From the NCBI GenBank assembly GCA_012798155.1, contig JAAZNR010000953.1:1-13486 (forward strand): a stretch of 13,486 bases of DNA, written 5' to 3'. Position 1 is the first letter of the stretch. Each line of letters starts with the position of its first letter. The position numbers and the translations under genes were made by a program. The notes under the pieces were generated by a model that was given only the letters and a program-made list of their open reading frames with translations, had not been told where the DNA came from and did not search any database. Below are positions 7,030 through 13,381 of this stretch, in pieces. The DNA comes from Thermogutta sp. Its GTDB lineage: Bacteria; Planctomycetota; Planctomycetia; Pirellulales; Thermoguttaceae.

Positions 7030-7527
7030 TCATTGCGTCTTGCTGCTGCCTTTTACGTTTTTTTCGACGGGCGACGGCCCGGGAAGGACGACGACCTCGC
7101 CGCCCGCCTTTTCGATCTTTTCTTTCGCCTGGCGGCTGAAGCGGTGGGCCGAGACCCGCAGGGTCTTCGACAACTCGCCGTCGCCCAAAATCTTAAGCTC
7201 CTGGAAAACGCCCTTCAACAGGCCGCGGGAACGCAGAACTTCCGGCGAAACCACGTCGCCCGGCGCGAACTCCTCCTCGAGCACCGCGACATTGACGATG
7301 GCGATCTGCGTCGCGAACCGCTTGTTGTTGAAGCCGCGCTTGGGGATGCGGCGAATGAGCGGCACCTGGCCGCCCTCGAAGCCCGACTTGGCCCGCCATC
7401 CGCTGCGGGAACGGGCCCCCTTGTGACCGCGGCCGGCGGTCTTTCCGTGCCCCGACCCCAGGCCGCGACCGACCCGTTTGCGCCTCTTGTGCGGGACGAT
7501 TCCCCGATTGACATCGTTCAAATTCAT
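7030..7527 (-). CDS. rplO: Large-subunit ribosomal protein L15
   Basis: L15 (165 aa) is a late-assembly 50S protein with a long glycine- and arginine-rich N-terminal extension that penetrates 23S rRNA. The motif KRRKRVGRGLGSGHGKTAGR (14-33) and the GFEGGQVPLIRRIPKRGFNN segment (49-68) are diagnostic; the globular C-terminal domain covers about 70-155. Start ATG 7527 was chosen because homology begins at MNLNDV and it forms an ATGA overlap with rpsE, implying coupled translation. An open frame upstream to 7671 only shadows rpsE. The tail after residue 150 is slightly longer than usual. secY follows after 62 nt. Confidence 0.96.
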   Translation of the reverse strand: MNLNDVNRGIVPHKRRKRVGRGLGSGHGKTAGRGHKGARSRSGWRAKSGFEGGQVPLIRRIPKRGFNNKRFATQIAIVNVAVLEEEFAPGDVVSPEVLRSRGLLKGVFQELKILGDGELSKTLRVSAHRFSRQAKEKIEKAGGEVVVLPGPSPVEKNVKGSSKTQ

Positions 7528-8018
7528 GATAACGAAACTCCCCGTAAACGCTCGACCTCGCCTCGCGGCCGAACCTGCTGCAAAGCGTCCATGGTCGCCT
7601 TGACGAGATTGATCGGATTCGTATTTCCAAAGGACTTCGTCAAAATATTCTTGATCCCGGCGGCTTCGCAAACGGCGCGGACCGCAGCCCCGGCGATGAC
7701 GCCCGTACCGGGACCGGCGGGAACCAGCACAACCTTCGCAGCCCCGAAGCTACCCTTCGCGATATGCGGGATGGTCCCATCGACCAGGTTGACCGCCGCC
7801 ATTCGCCGGGTGCCGTCTTTGACAGCCTTGGCGACGGCCGGGGGAACCTCGTTCGCCTTGCCGTATCCCCAGCCGACGCGGCCGTTTCCGTCGCCGACCA
7901 CGACCATGGCGGTAAAGCTGAATCGCCGACCGCCTTTGACCACCGCGGCGCAACGGCGAATCTTGATCACCTTGTCGATCAATTCGCCGCGGACGGATTC
8001 TATATTGTCAGTCGCCAT
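7524..8018 (-). CDS. rpsE: Small-subunit ribosomal protein S5
   Basis: S5 (164 aa, normal) lies at the mRNA entry site with S3 and S4 and affects decoding accuracy. The N-terminal dsRNA-binding-like domain contains VIKIRRCAAVVKGGRRFSF (17-35) and VVVGDGNGRVGWGYGKANEV (39-58); the C-terminal domain has AGPGTGVIAGAAVRAV (101-116) and KSFGNTNPINLVKAT (128-142). ATG 8018 has only a short-spaced TAGG in front. Its TGA overlaps the rplO ATG in an ATGA arrangement (7527-7524), leaving no space for rpmD, which usually sits here. Confidence 0.97.
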   Translation of the reverse strand: MATDNIESVRGELIDKVIKIRRCAAVVKGGRRFSFTAMVVVGDGNGRVGWGYGKANEVPPAVAKAVKDGTRRMAAVNLVDGTIPHIAKGSFGAAKVVLVPAGPGTGVIAGAAVRAVCEAAGIKNILTKSFGNTNPINLVKATMDALQQVRPRGEVERLRGVSLS

Positions 8019-8089
8019 CGTACCTACTCAAGTAAGGACTTCTTGGGAAAGAGATTTCTCGACTGTTCAATGCGGAGGGACCTTCGAAC

Positions 8090-8581
8090 TCACTTGCCTT
8101 TTTTTCCGGCGGGCTGTCCAATCTTTCCGGCTTTGTCACTCTTGTCGCTCTTCTTCGCCTGCTTAGACTCGGTCCCTCGCGCGGGCTTTTCCTGAATTTC
8201 CTTCTTGGGCCCGAGATCCAGCCCGGCGTCTCGCGCGGCATCGGCCAAAGCCGCTACGCGTCCGTGATATTTGTAGGACCCGCGATCGAAGACGACCTGC
8301 CGAATGCCCGCTTCCAATGCCCGTTCCGCGATCCGTTTCCCTACCAGCACGGCGGCTTCAATATTGCCGCCGTAACCGGAAAGCGTCTCGCGGAGGTCTT
8401 TCTCGAAAGTGGAGGCGGCCGCCAACGTTCGCCCTTGCACATCGTCGATAATCTGAACGCTGATGTGCTTGTTGCTGCGGAAAACGCTCAAACGCGGCCG
8501 AGCGCTCACGCGGCGAATCTTGTTTCGCACCCGAAACGTGCGGCGGCGACGTTGAATTTGCAGTCTTTGTAACTGGCTCAC
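8090..8581 (-). CDS. rplR: Large-subunit ribosomal protein L18 with lysine-rich tail
   Basis: L18 (163 aa) binds 5S rRNA together with L5 in the central protuberance. The core covers about residues 10-122: [34 protein letters not shown] (29-47), a TLAAAST block (52-58) and [20 protein letters not shown] (98-117). The core normally ends about there; here some 40 further residues rich in Lys, Ser, Asp and Gly follow (123-163), looking disordered and RNA-binding. The start is GTG at 8581, with only a weak GAGA site about 8 nt upstream. An 8-mer repeat lies in the 146-nt spacer before it (8589-8612). Confidence 0.95.
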   Translation of the reverse strand: MSQLQRLQIQRRRRTFRVRNKIRRVSARPRLSVFRSNKHISVQIIDDVQGRTLAAASTFEKDLRETLSGYGGNIEAAVLVGKRIAERALEAGIRQVVFDRGSYKYHGRVAALADAARDAGLDLGPKKEIQEKPARGTESKQAKKSDKSDKAGKIGQPAGKKGK

Positions 8582-8727
8582 GGGAATCGTCTCTAAGCAA
8601 ATGAGTCTCTAACGCGGTGGGGCGAACCTCCCACTCGGCCGCGCCGTTTGCGATCCAGCAGGTCCCGAAGGCACCTCGGACCCGGCCTAGAACCGCAACC
8701 AACGGCGACGCAATATCCAAGGAGCGG

Positions 8728-9273
8728 CTATTTTGCCGATACCTTGCCTTCCTTGCGGCGAATCTGCTCGCCCTGATATCGGATGCCTTTGCCCTTATAG
8801 GGTTCCGGTTTTCGCAACGCCCGGACGGACGCGGCGAAATTCGTGACCGATTGTTTGTCCGCTCCCTGCACCACGACGTGCTGTTGATCGGGGCAACTCA
8901 CGGTCAAGCCGGCGGGAATCGGGACCTGCAATTCGTTGGCGTAACCGACGCGGAGTTGGAGCACGGAGCCTTGAACGGCGGCCAGGTAGCCGACGCCCAC
9001 AATCTCCAGCCGCCGCTCGAACCCTTGCGATACGCCGAGCACCATGTTTTGCAGCAGAGCCCGCGTTAGGCCGTGCATCGCCCGCGCCGGCCGGCCGTCG
9101 TCACGACGCCGCACGGACAACAGCTTTCCGCCGTCCGAAAGCTCGACGTCCACCTCGGGCCGAAGCTCACGCGCCAATCGCCCTTTGGGACCCTCGATGA
9201 CGACGGTCCGGTGATCCAACGAGACTTTGACTCCGTCGGGTATGGGGATCGGTTTCTTTCCAATTCGCGACAT
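8728..9273 (-). CDS. rplF: Large-subunit ribosomal protein L6
   Basis: L6 (181 aa, typical) lies near the sarcin-ricin loop and the factor-binding site of the 50S subunit. It consists of two similar domains, roughly 1-80 and 81-175. Signatures are MSRIGKKPIPIPDGV at the start, VEIEGPKG-like VVIEGPKGRL (24-33), VGVGYLA (92-98) and the C-terminal PEPYKGKGIRY (157-167). No strong Shine-Dalgarno is seen before ATG 9273 (only AGAGAG further upstream). A 102-nt spacer separates it from rpsH, a place where many bacteria have few bases. Confidence 0.96.
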   Translation of the reverse strand: MSRIGKKPIPIPDGVKVSLDHRTVVIEGPKGRLARELRPEVDVELSDGGKLLSVRRRDDGRPARAMHGLTRALLQNMVLGVSQGFERRLEIVGVGYLAAVQGSVLQLRVGYANELQVPIPAGLTVSCPDQQHVVVQGADKQSVTNFAASVRALRKPEPYKGKGIRYQGEQIRRKEGKVSAK

Positions 9274-9375
9274 CGCCGTGCTCTCTTGTAACCCGTTACC
9301 CGCCTGACTTCCCTAAACGTGCTCTTGCGCGGCGAACATCGCCGCCCTTGTAAGTGAAGCGCACCGCCGCCGACA

Positions 9376-9771
9376 TCACCAGATTTCGCACAGGATCTCA
9401 CCGCCCACGTTCCGCTGTCGTGCCTCGCGGTCGCTGACGACGCCGCGGCTGGTACTGACGACGGAGATGCCCAAGCCGTTCAGCACGGGCTTCAATTCCC
9501 CGGCCTTGCGATAGACCCGCCGCCCGGGTTTACTAATGCGGCGAATATGGCGGATCACTTGCTCGCCGTTGGGGCCGTACTTCAAATGGATTTGAAGCAT
9601 GCCGCGCGGCGAACCCGCAATCTCCTCCCAGTCCCAAATGTAGCCCTCGCGCTTCAACACGTCAGCCAAGGCACGCTTCAGACGCGAACTCGGCACCAGG
9701 ACTTCCGCCCGTTCCACGCGGATGGCGTTACGAATTCTGGTCAACATATCGGCGATGGGATCGGTCATCAT
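9376..9771 (-). CDS. rpsH: Small-subunit ribosomal protein S8
   Basis: S8 (131 aa, normal length) binds the central domain of 16S rRNA, is needed for platform assembly, and in E. coli represses the spc operon by binding mRNA. The N-terminus TDPIADMLTRIRNA and the C-terminal block GLGISVVSTSRGVVSD (99-114) with GGEILCEIW at the end are diagnostic. Two ATGs in a row give MMTDP; either could start. The only Shine-Dalgarno-like site, GAGGG at 9789-9785, is 13 nt away, rather far, and overlaps the rpsN stop, which hints at coupling to rpsN. Confidence 0.96.
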   Translation of the reverse strand: MMTDPIADMLTRIRNAIRVERAEVLVPSSRLKRALADVLKREGYIWDWEEIAGSPRGMLQIHLKYGPNGEQVIRHIRRISKPGRRVYRKAGELKPVLNGLGISVVSTSRGVVSDREARQRNVGGEILCEIW

Positions 9772-9788
9772 GGTGGTTGTTCAACCCT

Positions 9789-9974
9789 CTACCAGCTCGC
9801 CTTGACAAGTCCGGGAATCAAACCCTGATCGGCCAACTTCCGCAAGCAGATGCGGCAGAGGCCGAATTTGCGATACACGGCCCGCGGCCGCCCGCAAATA
9901 CGGCAGCGATTCCGATGACGCGTGGAAAACTTCGGCGGTCGCAAGGACTTAGCGATCTTGGACTTACTGGCCAT
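9789..9974 (-). CDS. rpsN: Small-subunit ribosomal protein S14, zinc-binding (type Z)
   Basis: S14 (61 aa) is a late-assembling 30S head protein contacting S3 and S10. This is the short zinc form: two CxxC pairs at C24-x2-C27 and C40-x2-C43 (CRICGRPR and CRICLRKLA), with the family ending [11 protein letters not shown]. Some bacteria carry a longer zinc-free paralog used under zinc starvation; none is visible here. ATG 9974 has a GAGGA Shine-Dalgarno about 8-9 nt upstream. Its TAG stop overlaps the possible GAGGG site of rpsH. Confidence 0.96.
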   Translation of the reverse strand: MASKSKIAKSLRPPKFSTRHRNRCRICGRPRAVYRKFGLCRICLRKLADQGLIPGLVKASW

Positions 9975-10021
9975 GCACTCGGTTCCTCAAGGGTTCTCCC
10001 AACGGACGGCTGTGTTTCGTT

Positions 10022-10567
10022 CTACTCCGCGCGGAAGGGCATTCCCAGCATACGCAGGCATTCTCGAGATTCGTCGTCGCCGCGGGAATCGAACACCAGG
10101 CAGATGTTCATGCCTTGGTTGCGGGAATACTTATCCGGGTTCAGTTCCGGGAACACCATTTGTTCCGTCAGCCCTAAAGTGTAGTTGCCTCGGCCGTCGA
10201 AGGCATTCGGGTTCAGTCCCCGAAAATCCCGCACGCGCGGCAAGGCAATCGCAATCAGACGGTCGAGAAACTCGTACATCCGCTTGCCGCGCAACGTCAC
10301 CTTGCAGCCGATCGCCATCCCTTCCCGCAATTTGAAGCCGGCGATCGACTTTTTTGCGCGGGTCACGACGGCTTTTTGGCCGGCGATCAATGTGAGCGCG
10401 TCGACGGCCTCGTCGAGATACTTCTTCTCGGCGATCGCCTGGCCGACGCCCATGTTGATGACGATCTTCTTCAGACGCGGCAGCGAAAGGATGTTCGTCC
10501 GCCCCAGCTTTTTTTGTAGATGGGGCACGACTTCCTTCCGATATCGTTCAAGTAATCGAGGTTCCAT
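10022..10567 (-). CDS. rplE: Large-subunit ribosomal protein L5
   Basis: L5 (181 aa, normal length) binds 5S rRNA and contacts the P-site tRNA in the central protuberance. It starts [20 protein letters not shown]; the conserved KIVINMGVG (near 34-42), [21 protein letters not shown] (about 63-83) and [17 protein letters not shown] (about 112-128) blocks are all present. I chose ATG 10567 because homology begins there and a TGAGG Shine-Dalgarno (10584-10580), overlapping the rplX stop, precedes it. The frame stays open upstream to 10651, but that part only shadows rplX. It follows rplX by 14 nt and precedes rpsN by 47 nt. Confidence 0.96.
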   Translation of the reverse strand: MEPRLLERYRKEVVPHLQKKLGRTNILSLPRLKKIVINMGVGQAIAEKKYLDEAVDALTLIAGQKAVVTRAKKSIAGFKLREGMAIGCKVTLRGKRMYEFLDRLIAIALPRVRDFRGLNPNAFDGRGNYTLGLTEQMVFPELNPDKYSRNQGMNICLVFDSRGDDESRECLRMLGMPFRAE

Positions 10568-10581
10568 GCTTCCAACCGACC

Positions 10582-10932
10582 TCAAGATTTCTTGGCATAG
10601 CGCGCGCGAGCCGGCGCGATCGGGCCGATGTTCGCGTTGCACTTCTTGCAAAATCGCACCTTGGTCCCGTCATCGAGATAGCGGGCGCCGGTCCTGGTGC
10701 GGGCGCCGCAGGCCGGGCAGACCAAAGCCACGTTCGAAATCGCGACCGGCATTTCCCGCGACAGTCGTCCGCCCTGCTTGGCTTGCCGAGTCGGCCGCAT
10801 GTGCTTGATCACCACGTTGACCGACTCGACGAGGACTTTACCGGCATTGCGGTCGACCGACAGTACCCGTCCGCGAACGCCGCGATCTTCACCGGTCAGA
10901 ACTTCCACCATGTCGTTGATACGTACTTGCAT
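10582..10932 (-). CDS. rplX: Large-subunit ribosomal protein L24
   Basis: L24 (116 aa) initiates 50S assembly by binding the 5' end of 23S rRNA and sits near the tunnel exit. A KOW motif lies at about residues 5-32 ([19 protein letters not shown]). The C-terminal half has two Cys pairs, C72-x2-C75 and C95-x2-C98, consistent with a zinc-ribbon-like element found in many bacterial L24 proteins. The length fits the family. The start codon overlaps the rplN stop by one base. A 14-nt gap, containing the rplE Shine-Dalgarno, follows. Confidence 0.96.
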   Translation of the reverse strand: MQVRINDMVEVLTGEDRGVRGRVLSVDRNAGKVLVESVNVVIKHMRPTRQAKQGGRLSREMPVAISNVALVCPACGARTRTGARYLDDGTKVRFCKKCNANIGPIAPARARYAKKS

Positions 10933-11300
10933 CAGACCACCTCGCTGGCGAGGCTGACGATTTTCATGAAATTACGATCCCGCAATTCCCGCGCGACGGC
11001 CCCGAAAATACGCGTGCCGCGCGGATTGCCGTCGTTATCCACGATCACCGCCGCGTTGCTATCGAAACGCACGTAGCTTCCATCAATCCGGCGCTTGGCT
11101 TTCCGGGTACGGACGATGACGGCTCGAACCACGGCCCCCTTTTGGAACGTGCTGCCTGCGATCGTCCCTTTAACGCTGCACACCACGATATCGCCCAGGC
11201 CGGCGTATCGCTTGCGGCTTCCCCCCAGGACCTTGATGCACATCAGCTCGCGCACCCCGGTATTGTCCGCTACGTCAAGCCGGGTCTGCATTTGGATCAT
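10932..11300 (-). CDS. rplN: Large-subunit ribosomal protein L14
   Basis: L14 (122 aa, exactly the usual length) binds 23S rRNA at the subunit interface, forms an intersubunit bridge and is the docking site for the silencing factor RsfS. It begins [15 protein letters not shown], the family signature, and ends [18 protein letters not shown] as expected ([16 protein letters not shown]). ATG 11300 has an AGGTGA Shine-Dalgarno about 5-6 nt upstream. A GTG at 11309 would add three residues but has a weaker site and breaks the canonical start. It opens the spc section of the cluster. Its TGA overlaps the rplX ATG by one base (TGATG), so translation of the two is probably coupled. Confidence 0.96.
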   Translation of the reverse strand: MIQMQTRLDVADNTGVRELMCIKVLGGSRKRYAGLGDIVVCSVKGTIAGSTFQKGAVVRAVIVRTRKAKRRIDGSYVRFDSNAAVIVDNDGNPRGTRIFGAVARELRDRNFMKIVSLASEVV

Positions 11301-11369
11301 GGCTGTCACCTAAACCTTGTGGCGTCTCAACCCCGCCTGCAATCGTCTTCTGCGTTACCGTGCCGCAAG

Positions 11370-11741
11370 TCATGCGGGCCGCCCCTGCGAAGCGTCGCCG
11401 CTCTCCGGCGGGGAATCCGCGCCGCCCGGATCGGCTCCCGCCGCCGCCTGAAGCTCTTCTTCGACTTCGCGGCCTTTCGCGATCTGTTTGTCCAGGGTGC
11501 CCGCCTTTTCGACCACGCGCACCAGACGCCAACGTTTGAGGCGCGAAAGCGGACGTGACTCGGCGATCTCTACCCGATCGCCGACGCCGGATTCGTCGTT
11601 CTCATCGTGCACATAGCAAATCGTGCGATGCCGAACATACTTGCCGTACCGCCCGTGCGGCATCATCCGCGTAACCTCCACGCGGCGAAACCGGGGTCTC
11701 CCGGCCTTCGTGACGATTCCGACTTCCACGCGCTTGGCCAT
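11370..11741 (-). CDS. rpsQ: Small-subunit ribosomal protein S17 with long C-terminal tail
   Basis: S17 (123 aa) is a primary 16S rRNA binder with an OB fold, important in early 30S assembly. The family core is clear from HGRYGKYVRHRT (29-40), the HDEND motif (45-49), VGDRVEIAESRPLS (53-66) and KRWRLVRVVEKA (69-80). The usual N-terminal KMDKTVVV stretch is replaced by KAGRPRFRRVEV (12-23), a notable divergence. Residues from about 82 on form an extra tail rich in Glu, Ala, Gly, Asp and Pro, making the protein about 35-40 residues longer than most S17. An AGGA Shine-Dalgarno about 7-8 nt before ATG 11741 supports the start. It is the last gene of the S10 operon section. Confidence 0.95.
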   Translation of the reverse strand: MAKRVEVGIVTKAGRPRFRRVEVTRMMPHGRYGKYVRHRTICYVHDENDESGVGDRVEIAESRPLSRLKRWRLVRVVEKAGTLDKQIAKGREVEEELQAAAGADPGGADSPPESGDASQGRPA

Positions 11742-11844
11742 CTCTTTTTCCTTGGTCGTTCGAACACCGATGCAGGATACGGCGGAAAACCTTTTTCACG
11801 ACTCCATCAATCACACGCTCGCCGGACCGGAAACCTGCATCGCC

Positions 11845-12042
11845 TCATACGGCGCTCAACTCTCGCTCCCGCAGAATGGTATGGATTCTGGCAATCATCC
11901 GCCGCTTGCTCGCCAGCTCTCGCGGGTTCGCGAGCCGCTCGGTCTGCCGCTGGATTCGGAGCCGAAACAGGGAATCGACGGCCTCCCGCAGAGTAGCCTG
12001 CAACTGCTCCGTGCTCATTTCCCGAAGTTCTTTCGCCTTCAT
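11845..12042 (-). CDS. rpmC: Large-subunit ribosomal protein L29
   Basis: L29 (65 aa, typical length) is a small helical protein near the polypeptide exit of the 50S subunit, next to L23 and close to where trigger factor and SRP dock. It starts MKAKELREMSTEQL, with the usual two long helices and a family-like C-terminal part (SKRRMIARIHTILRERE). Position between rplP and rpsQ is canonical. The Shine-Dalgarno is weak: only GGTGA about 4-5 nt before ATG 12042. A 12-bp perfect palindrome (12055-12066) lies just upstream and may affect initiation. Spacers of 75 nt to rplP and 103 nt to rpsQ are long for this operon. Confidence 0.95.
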   Translation of the reverse strand: MKAKELREMSTEQLQATLREAVDSLFRLRIQRQTERLANPRELASKRRMIARIHTILRERELSAV

Positions 12043-12054
12043 CGTATCACCGCA

Positions 12055-12066
12055 TTACTCGAGTAA
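12055..12066. repeat. 12-bp perfect palindrome upstream of rpmC
   Basis: TTACTCGAGTAA reads the same on both strands and ends 12 nt before the rpmC start codon. A closely similar TTACTTGAGTA lies just upstream of rpsE (8035-8025). It could be a binding site for a dimeric regulator or a small RNA hairpin, but chance cannot be excluded. Confidence 0.5.
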
Positions 12067-12117
12067 GTTCCGAGTGCTCCACTGTTCCATTGCTCCGGCA
12101 GCCCCGATCAACGCGCG

Positions 12118-12534
12118 TCATACCTCGCGGCGCCGCACGAAGCGGACTTTGACGGGCATTTTGTGAGCGACACGGGAGAAACAAATTCGGGCCGCCTCCT
12201 CGGAAATCCCGCCGATCTCGAACAGCACGGTACCGGGCTTGACCACGGCGGCCCAGTACTCCGGCTCCCCCTTCCCTTTACCCATACGGGTTTCCAGAGG
12301 GATCGAGGTAATCGGTTTATGCGGAAAGATGCGGATATACAACCGCCCCTCCGCCCGCAGGTACTGCTGGGCGGCAATACGGCCCGCCTCGATCGTCGCC
12401 GCGGGGATCCAGCCGCCTTGCACGGCCTGCAGCCCGAAGTCGCCGAACACGACGCGATTGCCGCGGGTGGCCTCACCCTTTATACGCCCTCTTTGGCTTT
12501 TTCGATGCTTGACCCGTTTTGGCATCAGCGCCAT
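12118..12534 (-). CDS. rplP: Large-subunit ribosomal protein L16
   Basis: L16 (138 aa, normal length) helps organise the A-site and peptidyl-transferase region of the 50S subunit. Visible signatures are PKRVKHRKSQRGR at the N-terminus, the AGRIAAQQY segment (50-58), and ETRMGKGKG (81-89), whose Arg82 corresponds to the arginine hydroxylated in E. coli L16. The start is set at ATG 12534 because a GAGGA Shine-Dalgarno lies 8 nt upstream (12547-12543) inside rpsC. A second ATG, at codon 4 (12525), gives the start MPKRVK, a possible alternative that leaves the SD 17 nt away. The gene overlaps the rpsC end by 62 nt, suggesting translational coupling of S3 and L16. Confidence 0.97.
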   Translation of the reverse strand: MALMPKRVKHRKSQRGRIKGEATRGNRVVFGDFGLQAVQGGWIPAATIEAGRIAAQQYLRAEGRLYIRIFPHKPITSIPLETRMGKGKGEPEYWAAVVKPGTVLFEIGGISEEAARICFSRVAHKMPVKVRFVRRREV

Positions 12535-13210
12535 GGTCGTCGTCCTCGCTGAACATCCCTAAGTTGATCCACACTTGCACGCCGATCTGTCCTTGGGCGA
12601 TGGTGGCTTCCGCGAAACCGTAATCCACGTTCGCCCGCAACGTCGATAGCGGTACCGAGCCGACCATCTGCTTTTCGCGGCGCGACATCTCCGCCCCGCC
12701 CAGCCGGCCCGACAACTGCACTTTCATCCCTTTGGCCCCCTGGGCCATCGTCGCTTCCATGGCCTTCTTGATGGTGCGGCGAAAACTGGACCGCCGCATC
12801 AGCTCCTCGGCGATACTCTCGGCCACCAACTGAGCCACCAATTCGGGGCGGGTGATTTCCTCAATTTTGGGATTGATGCGCCGACCCGTCAAAGCCTGAA
12901 GCTCGTTCTGCAGTTCCTCGATCTTTCCGCCGCGAGACCCGATCAAAACCCCGGGCCTGGCCGTGAAGATAATCACCTTGACTTCATCCCGTGTCCGCTC
13001 GATCTCGATCTTCGAAACCATCGGGTACATCCGCCGACCTTTACCGCGGTCGCGCTCCGACGAGGCCTCGCGGCGATTGAGGATGAACTGGCGAATCTTG
13101 TAATCTTCCAACAACAAATCGGAGAACTCTCGCTTGGGCGCATACCAGCGACTCTTCCAGTCGAGGGTAACACCAGTCCGAAAACCAATCGGGTTGACCT
13201 TTTGACCCAT
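12473..13210 (-). CDS. rpsC: Small-subunit ribosomal protein S3
   Basis: S3 (245 aa) sits in the 30S head at the mRNA entry channel and contributes to mRNA unwinding there. The N-terminus MGQKVNPIGFR is the family signature. A type-II KH domain covers about residues 65-115, with its GxxG loop G-S-R-G at 91-94. The C-terminal domain carries the LSGRLGGAEMSRREK block near 167-180. Compared with common S3 sequences there are roughly 8-10 extra residues at about 48-60 (ASSERDRGKGRR), just before the KH domain. The tail (about 220-245) is first acidic (SEDDD) then basic (KKPKRAYKG). The ATG at 13210 follows an AGAGGA Shine-Dalgarno about 8 nt upstream. The last 62 nt are shared with rplP in another frame. 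Confidence 0.97.
   Translation of the reverse strand: MGQKVNPIGFRTGVTLDWKSRWYAPKREFSDLLLEDYKIRQFILNRREASSERDRGKGRRMYPMVSKIEIERTRDEVKVIIFTARPGVLIGSRGGKIEELQNELQALTGRRINPKIEEITRPELVAQLVAESIAEELMRRSSFRRTIKKAMEATMAQGAKGMKVQLSGRLGGAEMSRREKQMVGSVPLSTLRANVDYGFAEATIAQGQIGVQVWINLGMFSEDDDHGADAKTGQASKKPKRAYKG
12543..12547 (-). promoter_or_regulatory. Shine-Dalgarno of rplP embedded in rpsC codons
   Basis: GAGGA sits 8 nt before the rplP ATG at 12534. In rpsC the same bases encode part of the acidic SEDDD run near the S3 C-terminus, so the ribosome-binding site and start of L16 lie wholly within S3 coding sequence. It decides the 12534 start over the internal ATG at 12525. Confidence 0.65.
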
Positions 13211-13381
13211 CGCGAAAATCCTCTGTCAACTCCCGCCGCAGCGGGCTAACCTTTTACCCAATCCGTAACCATGCAGGAGCCCAAGCAAGCGACTTTTCGT
13301 CCATGCCGCCCCGACCGCGGCACCATCGGGCATCGGGGGACGTAACCCTATTACCCAAGCAGATCAACCAACTCAGGTAGA
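13211..13381 (-). other. Unusually long rplV-rpsC spacer with small repeats
   Basis: This 171-nt stretch has no convincing gene. It contains an exact tandem heptamer CATCGGG (13324-13337), a 6-bp hairpin TGCCGC/GCGGCA (13304-13309 with 13317-13322, 7-nt loop), and a 5-bp hairpin CCCGC/GCGGG (13232-13236 with 13241-13245, 4-nt loop). An imperfect 18-nt tandem repeat (13351-13386) overlaps the last bases of rplV. I see no clear promoter or terminator T-run. It could be an mRNA processing or regulatory site, or just eroded spacer. Confidence 0.4.

Noticed and set aside
6053..7426. Long open frame (457 codons) on the plus strand
   Set aside because: It lies antisense to secY and rplO, which have clear homology. 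Its His/Asp/Gln-rich composition is typical of a reverse-strand shadow in GC-rich codons, and it resembles no family.
7528..7671. N-terminal extension of L15
   Set aside because: It shadows the end of rpsE; L15 homology begins at ATG 7527.
7033..8166. Plus-strand open frame of 377 codons
   Set aside because: Antisense to rplO and rpsE; low-complexity composition and no recognisable domain.
10568..10651. N-terminal extension of L5
   Set aside because: The frame is open but the extra residues only shadow rplX; L5 homology and the Shine-Dalgarno fit ATG 10567.
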